From NCBI GenBank assembly GCA_937873095.1, contig CALMVI010000080.1, positions 20,857 to 84,856 of the forward strand: a stretch of 64,000 nucleotides of DNA. The letters run 5' to 3'. This document shows, one piece after another, positions 60,070-64,000 of the stretch (its first letter is position 1; the number at the start of each line of letters is the position of its first letter). This stretch comes from an uncultured Acetobacteraceae bacterium (GTDB taxonomy: Bacteria; Pseudomonadota; Alphaproteobacteria; Acetobacterales; Acetobacteraceae). Both the position numbers and the translations under genes were made by a program. The notes below the pieces were generated by a model. The model searched no databases. It was not told the DNA's origin and saw only the letters and a list, made by a program, of their open reading frames with translations.

Positions 60070-61054
60070 CGCCGACCTGGCCGCGTGCCGCGCGCTGATG
60101 CGCGGCGGATCGAAGACGTTCTTCGCCGCGTCCCGCCTGCTGCCCAGGCGGATCGTCGAACCGGCCGCGGCACTCTACGCCTTCTGCAGGCTGGCCGACG
60201 ACGCGATCGACCACGGCACCGCCAAGCAGGACGCGCTGGCGGGGCTGCGCTCCAGACTGGACCGCGCCTATGCCGGCCTGCCCTGCGCCCATCCGGCCGA
60301 CCGTGCCTTCGCGGCCGCGGTCGCGCGGCACGGCGTGCCGCAGACCCTGCCGCTGGCGCTGCTGGACGGCTTCGCCTGGGACGCAGAGGGAAGGCAATAC
60401 GAGACGCTGGACGAGCTGCTGGACTACGCAGCACGGGTGGCCGGCAGCGTCGGCGCGATGATGGCGGTGCTGATGGGCGCGCGCACGCCGGACGCGCTGG
60501 CACGCGCCTGCGACCTCGGGGTCGCGATGCAGCTCACCAACATTGCGCGCGATGTGGGCGAGGACGCGCGCGCCGGGCGATTGTACCTGCCGCTGGCCTG
60601 GCTGCGGGAGGCTGGGGTGGACGCGCGCGCGTTCCTGGCCAGGCCGCGATGCGACGCAGCCCTGGCCGGCGCCGTCGCCCGGCTGCTGCGGGAGGCGGAC
60701 GCGCTGTACAGGCGGGCGGCGGGCGGCGTGCCGCTGCTGCCGGCCGGCTGCCGGCCGGGCATCCGTGCGGCGGGGCTGATCTACGCCGAAATCGGCCAGA
60801 CGATCGCCCGTGGCGGGTTCGATTCCGTCGGCGCTCGGGCGCGGGTCGGCGGCGGACGCAAGGCGGCGCTGCTGCTGCGCAGCCTCGCCGCGGCCCTGCC
60901 GAGGACCGGGACGACGCCGGCGCCGGCGCTGCCCGCCTGCCGCTATCTGGTGGACGCGGCGAGCGCGCCACGCCGGGCCGTCACGACCGGGCGGGTGGAC
61001 TGGGTGTTCGACCTGTTCGAACGCCTGCACCGCGAGCAGTGGGAGATTTCATGA
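60050..61054 (+). CDS. crtB: Phytoene synthase
   Basis: This is a 334-residue squalene/phytoene synthase family enzyme that condenses two prenyl diphosphates. Both Asp-rich motifs are present: FCRLADDAID (about residues 51-60) and the second, LTNIARDVGED (about 160-170), which bind the Mg-diphosphate groups. ATG 60050 overlaps the end of crtI. The signature YCYYVAGxVG is replaced by DYAARVAGSVGAMM, a normal variant. Together with crtI it would make a coloured or colourless acyclic carotenoid in the membrane. A short open frame of 43 codons follows by ATGA overlap but looks like a remnant or chance. Confidence 0.92.
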   Translation: MPVSSPDADLAACRALMRGGSKTFFAASRLLPRRIVEPAAALYAFCRLADDAIDHGTAKQDALAGLRSRLDRAYAGLPCAHPADRAFAAAVARHGVPQTLPLALLDGFAWDAEGRQYETLDELLDYAARVAGSVGAMMAVLMGARTPDALARACDLGVAMQLTNIARDVGEDARAGRLYLPLAWLREAGVDARAFLARPRCDAALAGAVARLLREADALYRRAAGGVPLLPAGCRPGIRAAGLIYAEIGQTIARGGFDSVGARARVGGGRKAALLLRSLAAALPRTGTTPAPALPACRYLVDAASAPRRAVTTGRVDWVFDLFERLHREQWEIS

Positions 61055-61141
61055 CGGTGGCGCGACGGGAATGGATGGTCGTCGAGCTGGTGGTGCTCAA
61101 CCCGGCGGGGCCGCGCTGCGGACCCGGCGGGGCGCAGCGGT

Positions 61142-62848
61142 TCAGCGGCGGCCGAACAGGCGTTCGATCTCGGCCTGGCTGAGGCGGATGAAGGTGGGGC
61201 GGCCGTGGCTGCAGGTGGCGGCGCGCGGCGTCGCTTCCATGCGGCGCAGCAGGGCGTCCATCTGCTCCGTCGTCAGGCGCCGGCCGGCGCGTATGCTGCC
61301 GTGGCAGGCCATGCGGGCCACCACCGCGTCGAGACGCTGCTCCAGCGCGCCGCTCTCGCCGCACTCGGCCAGCTCGTCGGCCACGTCGCGCACCAGCCCG
61401 TAAGGGTCGGCCGCACCGAGTGCCGCGGGCAGCGCGCGCACCAGCACCGCGCCGGGGCCGAACGCCTCCACCTCCAGCCCCAGCCGGGCGAGGCTGGGCG
61501 CCGCCTCGGCCAGGGCCGCGGCCTGGGCGGCCGGCAAATCCACCACCGCGGGCACCAGCAGGGGCTGTCCGGCGACCCCGCCCGCCATACGATCGCGCAA
61601 CGCCTCGTGGGTCAGCCGCTCATGGGCGGCGTGCTGGTCCACCAGCACCATGGCGCGGTCGGCGGTGGCGGCGACGATGTAGGTGTCGAACAGCTGGGCG
61701 ACGGCCGCGCCGAGCGGGTGCGCCGGATCCGGCGCGGCCGAGGCGGACCCGCGCGCCGAGGGGGCCGCGCCGAAGCCGAGCTGGGCCTCGGCCAGGCCTG
61801 GCGGTGCTGGCTGGGACGAGACGGGGGCCACCAGGTGCAGCGAGGGCCGCAGGGCGGTGCGCGGCGCCGCACCGGCGCCGGCCGACAGGGCGCGGCGCAG
61901 GCTGGAAATGACGAAGCCGCGCACCGCCTCTGGGTCGCGGAAGCGCAGCTCGGTCTTGCCAGGGTGCACGTTCACGTCCAGCTCGTCCGGCGGCAGGGTG
62001 AGCCAGAGCGCCACCACAGGGTGCCGCCCCGCGGCGATCACGTCACGATAGGCGACCCTGACCGCCAGGCGCAGCACCGGGTCGGTCACCGGCCGGCCGT
62101 TGACCACGAGCGACTGGCCGGAATTGGTGGCCCTGCCGACCATCGGCGCGCAGGCGAACCCGGACAGCGCCATGCCGGCGCGCTCGGCCTCCAGCGGCAG
62201 CATCGCGGCCGCCGCGTCCTGGCCCAGCAGGGCGGCGCAGCGGGCGGCGCGGTCCTGGCCAGGCAGGTCGTAGAGCGCGCGCCCGTCCATGGTCAGGCGG
62301 AACGCGACCCCCGGCGCGGCCAGCCCAAGCCTGGCCAGCGCGGCCGCGGCGTGGTCCGCCTCCCGGCCCGGGCTGCGCAGGAACTTGCGGCGCGCAGGGG
62401 TGGCATAGAACAGATCCTCCACCGTCACCCGCGTGCCGGGCGACCCCGGTGCGGGGGCGACGGGGGAGACCACGCCGCCGGCGACCGCGATCCTGTGGGC
62501 GTGCGGGCTGCCTGGCGGGCGGGAGACGATGGTCAGCCGGCCGGCGGCGCCGATGCTGGGCAGCGCCTCGCCGCGGAAGCCCAGCGTCGCGATGCGCACC
62601 AGGTCGCAATCGGCGAGTTTCGAGGTGCAGTGGCGCTGCACCGCCAGCGCCAGGCAGGCGGCCGACATGCCGTGGCCGTCATCGGCCACCTCGATGCGCT
62701 CGATGCCGCCGCCGGCCAGGGCGACCGCGATCCTTGTGGCGCCGGCGTCGAGCGCGTTCTCCACCAGCTCCTTGACCGCTGCGGCCGGCCGCTCGATCAC
62801 CTCGCCGGCGGCGATGCGGTTGACCAGCAGCTCTGGCAGCTGCCGCAC
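61142..62848 (-). CDS. mutL: DNA mismatch repair protein MutL
   Basis: This is a 568-residue MutL. The GHKL ATPase is standard: RIAAGEVIERPAAAVKELVE, ENALDAGA (Asn and Asp for Mg-ATP), DDGHGM and TLGFRGEALPSI. The C-terminal dimerisation domain has the endonuclease motif DQHAxxExxxxE (DQHAAHERLTHE, about residue 410) with ACHGSIRAG and CSHGRPT completing the metal site, so this MutL nicks DNA, as in bacteria lacking MutH. Start is GTG at 62848; no ATG in frame fits. Length is slightly below the usual 600-650, with a short Pro/Ala-rich linker. It is convergent with crtB. Confidence 0.96.
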   Translation of the reverse strand: MRQLPELLVNRIAAGEVIERPAAAVKELVENALDAGATRIAVALAGGGIERIEVADDGHGMSAACLALAVQRHCTSKLADCDLVRIATLGFRGEALPSIGAAGRLTIVSRPPGSPHAHRIAVAGGVVSPVAPAPGSPGTRVTVEDLFYATPARRKFLRSPGREADHAAAALARLGLAAPGVAFRLTMDGRALYDLPGQDRAARCAALLGQDAAAAMLPLEAERAGMALSGFACAPMVGRATNSGQSLVVNGRPVTDPVLRLAVRVAYRDVIAAGRHPVVALWLTLPPDELDVNVHPGKTELRFRDPEAVRGFVISSLRRALSAGAGAAPRTALRPSLHLVAPVSSQPAPPGLAEAQLGFGAAPSARGSASAAPDPAHPLGAAVAQLFDTYIVAATADRAMVLVDQHAAHERLTHEALRDRMAGGVAGQPLLVPAVVDLPAAQAAALAEAAPSLARLGLEVEAFGPGAVLVRALPAALGAADPYGLVRDVADELAECGESGALEQRLDAVVARMACHGSIRAGRRLTTEQMDALLRRMEATPRAATCSHGRPTFIRLSQAEIERLFGRR

Positions 62849-62936
62849 GGGGGCGCCTGCCTGGGCGATTCGGGGCCCGGGGTCATGGTGGACGAAAGTG
62901 TAGGGGCGGGCCGGGCGCGGTGTCGACGGTTATGCA

Positions 62937-63965
62937 TCAGGGCCGCAGATCCTCGCGCAGCGTCTTGTCGGCGCGGCGGCGGAGGTGGACGGTGAACTCG
63001 TCCTGCAGCGGGGTCGACCCCAGCCGAAGCAGCTCGAAGCCGAGCAGCCCGCAATGGTCGAGGTCGGCCAGCAGCCCGGCCATCGAATCGGGCGTGAAGG
63101 TGTTGCAGTGCTGGTCCACGTACAGCCCGGTCTTGCGCGAGTGGTTGGCCTTGTGAAAGGCGTGGAACGTCTGGTCCCGCACATCGGCGCCGTGATGCAG
63201 CGCGCTGCCGATCATGGCGTCGATGATCTGGCGCGGGCTGGGGCGGACCAGGCGGCTGAAATACGCGTCGACCAGCTCGGCCATCGAGCTGAGCCGGCGC
63301 CGGCTGTCGAAGATGCGTTCGGCATGCGGCACCGCCAGGGCGAGCACGGCGCCGTCCTCGAGCACGGACCACAGCTGCCACAGCCAGCCGACCATGTCGG
63401 GCACGTGCTCGACGACGTGGGAGGCGACCGCGTAGCCGAAGCGCCGCCCGCCTGTGGCCGCCGCGTAGCTGCCCTCGCCCACCACGAAGTCGGGCTCGAC
63501 CAGGGCCGCCTCGATCACGCCGTGGCCCCTGTAGCGGGGGACGAGGTCGGCGCGGCTGGCCTGGTCGAGATAGGCGACGGGGAAGCGCGCCTTCGGGATC
63601 AGCGGCCGGTCTAGCGCGCCCACCTCCAGCCCGCGGCTCGTGGCGGGGTCGATGAAACGCGTCAGCTCGGCGATGCGGCCGGCCACCGCCTGGTCCAGCC
63701 GAGCGGCCTGCGTGCTGCCGTCAGGGCCGCGCACAGCGACCACGTCGTCGAGCCAGAGCGGCCGCGGCAGATGGGCGGTGAAGCCGTGCCCGCCGACGAT
63801 GCCGGCTTCGGCCAGGTCGCCGCGCGGCACGTCCGGCACGACGGTGGCGACCGGGCCGTCATTGACCAGCACCGTCAGCGCAGGCGCGGTGGACCATCCG
63901 CTCAGCTGGTGCTGCGTGCAGGCATCGATGCAGTGGCGGGTGGCGGCACCCCCTGGCATCGCCAT
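62937..63965 (-). CDS. SAM-dependent methyltransferase with N-terminal beta-sandwich
   Basis: This is a 342-residue protein. Residues about 20-85 (LSGWSTAPALTVLVNDGPVA to GFTAHLPRPLW) resemble the small beta-sandwich that Acetobacteraceae and relatives attach to glycosyltransferases and methyltransferases. The rest is a class I methyltransferase of the type 11 group: GLEVGALDRPLI as the cofactor motif, YAVASHVVEHVPDMVGWLWQ as the post-motif II segment and EDGAVLALAVPH. A role in polysaccharide or O-antigen modification is typical for such proteins but is inferred. The window ends shortly upstream, so any operon partners are not visible. Confidence 0.82.
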   Translation of the reverse strand: MAMPGGAATRHCIDACTQHQLSGWSTAPALTVLVNDGPVATVVPDVPRGDLAEAGIVGGHGFTAHLPRPLWLDDVVAVRGPDGSTQAARLDQAVAGRIAELTRFIDPATSRGLEVGALDRPLIPKARFPVAYLDQASRADLVPRYRGHGVIEAALVEPDFVVGEGSYAAATGGRRFGYAVASHVVEHVPDMVGWLWQLWSVLEDGAVLALAVPHAERIFDSRRRLSSMAELVDAYFSRLVRPSPRQIIDAMIGSALHHGADVRDQTFHAFHKANHSRKTGLYVDQHCNTFTPDSMAGLLADLDHCGLLGFELLRLGSTPLQDEFTVHLRRRADKTLREDLRP

Positions 63966-64000
63966 GGACCGCCGCGCGACGGGCTAAAACAGGCCGAGGA

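Noticed and set aside
61051-61182. A 43-codon frame starting by ATGA overlap with crtB
   Set aside because: It has no family, runs into the end of mutL and has no support beyond the overlap; it may be the remnant of a lost third carotenoid gene.

Overview
The window is high-GC DNA from a Gram-negative bacterium, most likely an alphaproteobacterium of the Acetobacteraceae type. The evidence is five TonB-dependent outer-membrane receptors, a lipoprotein-tailed EmrAB-type pump, Tat-exported periplasmic oxidoreductases, an adjacent crtI-crtB pair, and three families of short dispersed hairpin repeats of a kind I associate with that group. The genus cannot be fixed from sequence alone. No rRNA, tRNA, CRISPR array or insertion sequence was seen. 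46 protein genes are called; most of the rest is antisense shadow reading frames.

Layout. (1) 1-1370: a CAG-rich stretch, a small unknown protein and an HdeD-like membrane protein. (2) 1358-7508: a TetR regulator divergent from a Baeyer-Villiger monooxygenase, SDR and aldehyde dehydrogenase, with a convergent family VIII esterase; together these could oxidise a ketone to an ester or lactone, hydrolyse it and oxidise the product. A perfect 13+13 bp palindrome lies between regulator and monooxygenase. (3) 7610-9086: a small helix-hairpin-helix protein and a quinone-reductase-like MDR enzyme. (4) 9123-15164: thiamine/pyrimidine uptake (ATPase, permease, phosphotransferase, a clear TPP riboswitch, TonB receptor, binding protein). 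(5) 15172-21958: Gfo/Idh/MocA protein divergent from an aldo-keto reductase, an SsuD-type flavin monooxygenase, a TonB receptor and a hexuronate-like MFS transporter. This set matches the logic of oxidative sulfoquinovose desulfonation. (6) 21963-27938: three-subunit periplasmic molybdenum hydroxylase (PaoABC type), Tat-exported oxalate decarboxylase and a thioredoxin-reductase-like flavoprotein. (7) 28101-32505: tripartite drug efflux pump. (8) 32678-42325: two paralogous TonB receptors around a two-component system, plus a secreted phosphoesterase; the second receptor and the phosphoesterase share an 11-bp-period direct repeat upstream. (9) 42486-44174: TPR-sulfotransferase. (10) 44188-56956: XRE-cupin regulator, TonB receptor, membrane-anchored serine hydrolase, DgcN, YkvI-type permease, S9 peptidase, DgcA-type epimerase and a second serine hydrolase, which reads as a scavenging locus for D-glutamate-containing (peptidoglycan-derived) peptides. 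(11) 57131-63965: carA with an N-terminal helix-turn-helix extension, crtI, crtB, mutL and a methyltransferase.

The strongest candidates for something new are regions 5 and 10, the shared regulator boxes in region 8, and the dispersed repeats. Those repeats keep their stems by compensatory changes and in two places supply protein termini (the C-terminus of the Gfo/Idh protein and the N-terminus of the S9 peptidase).
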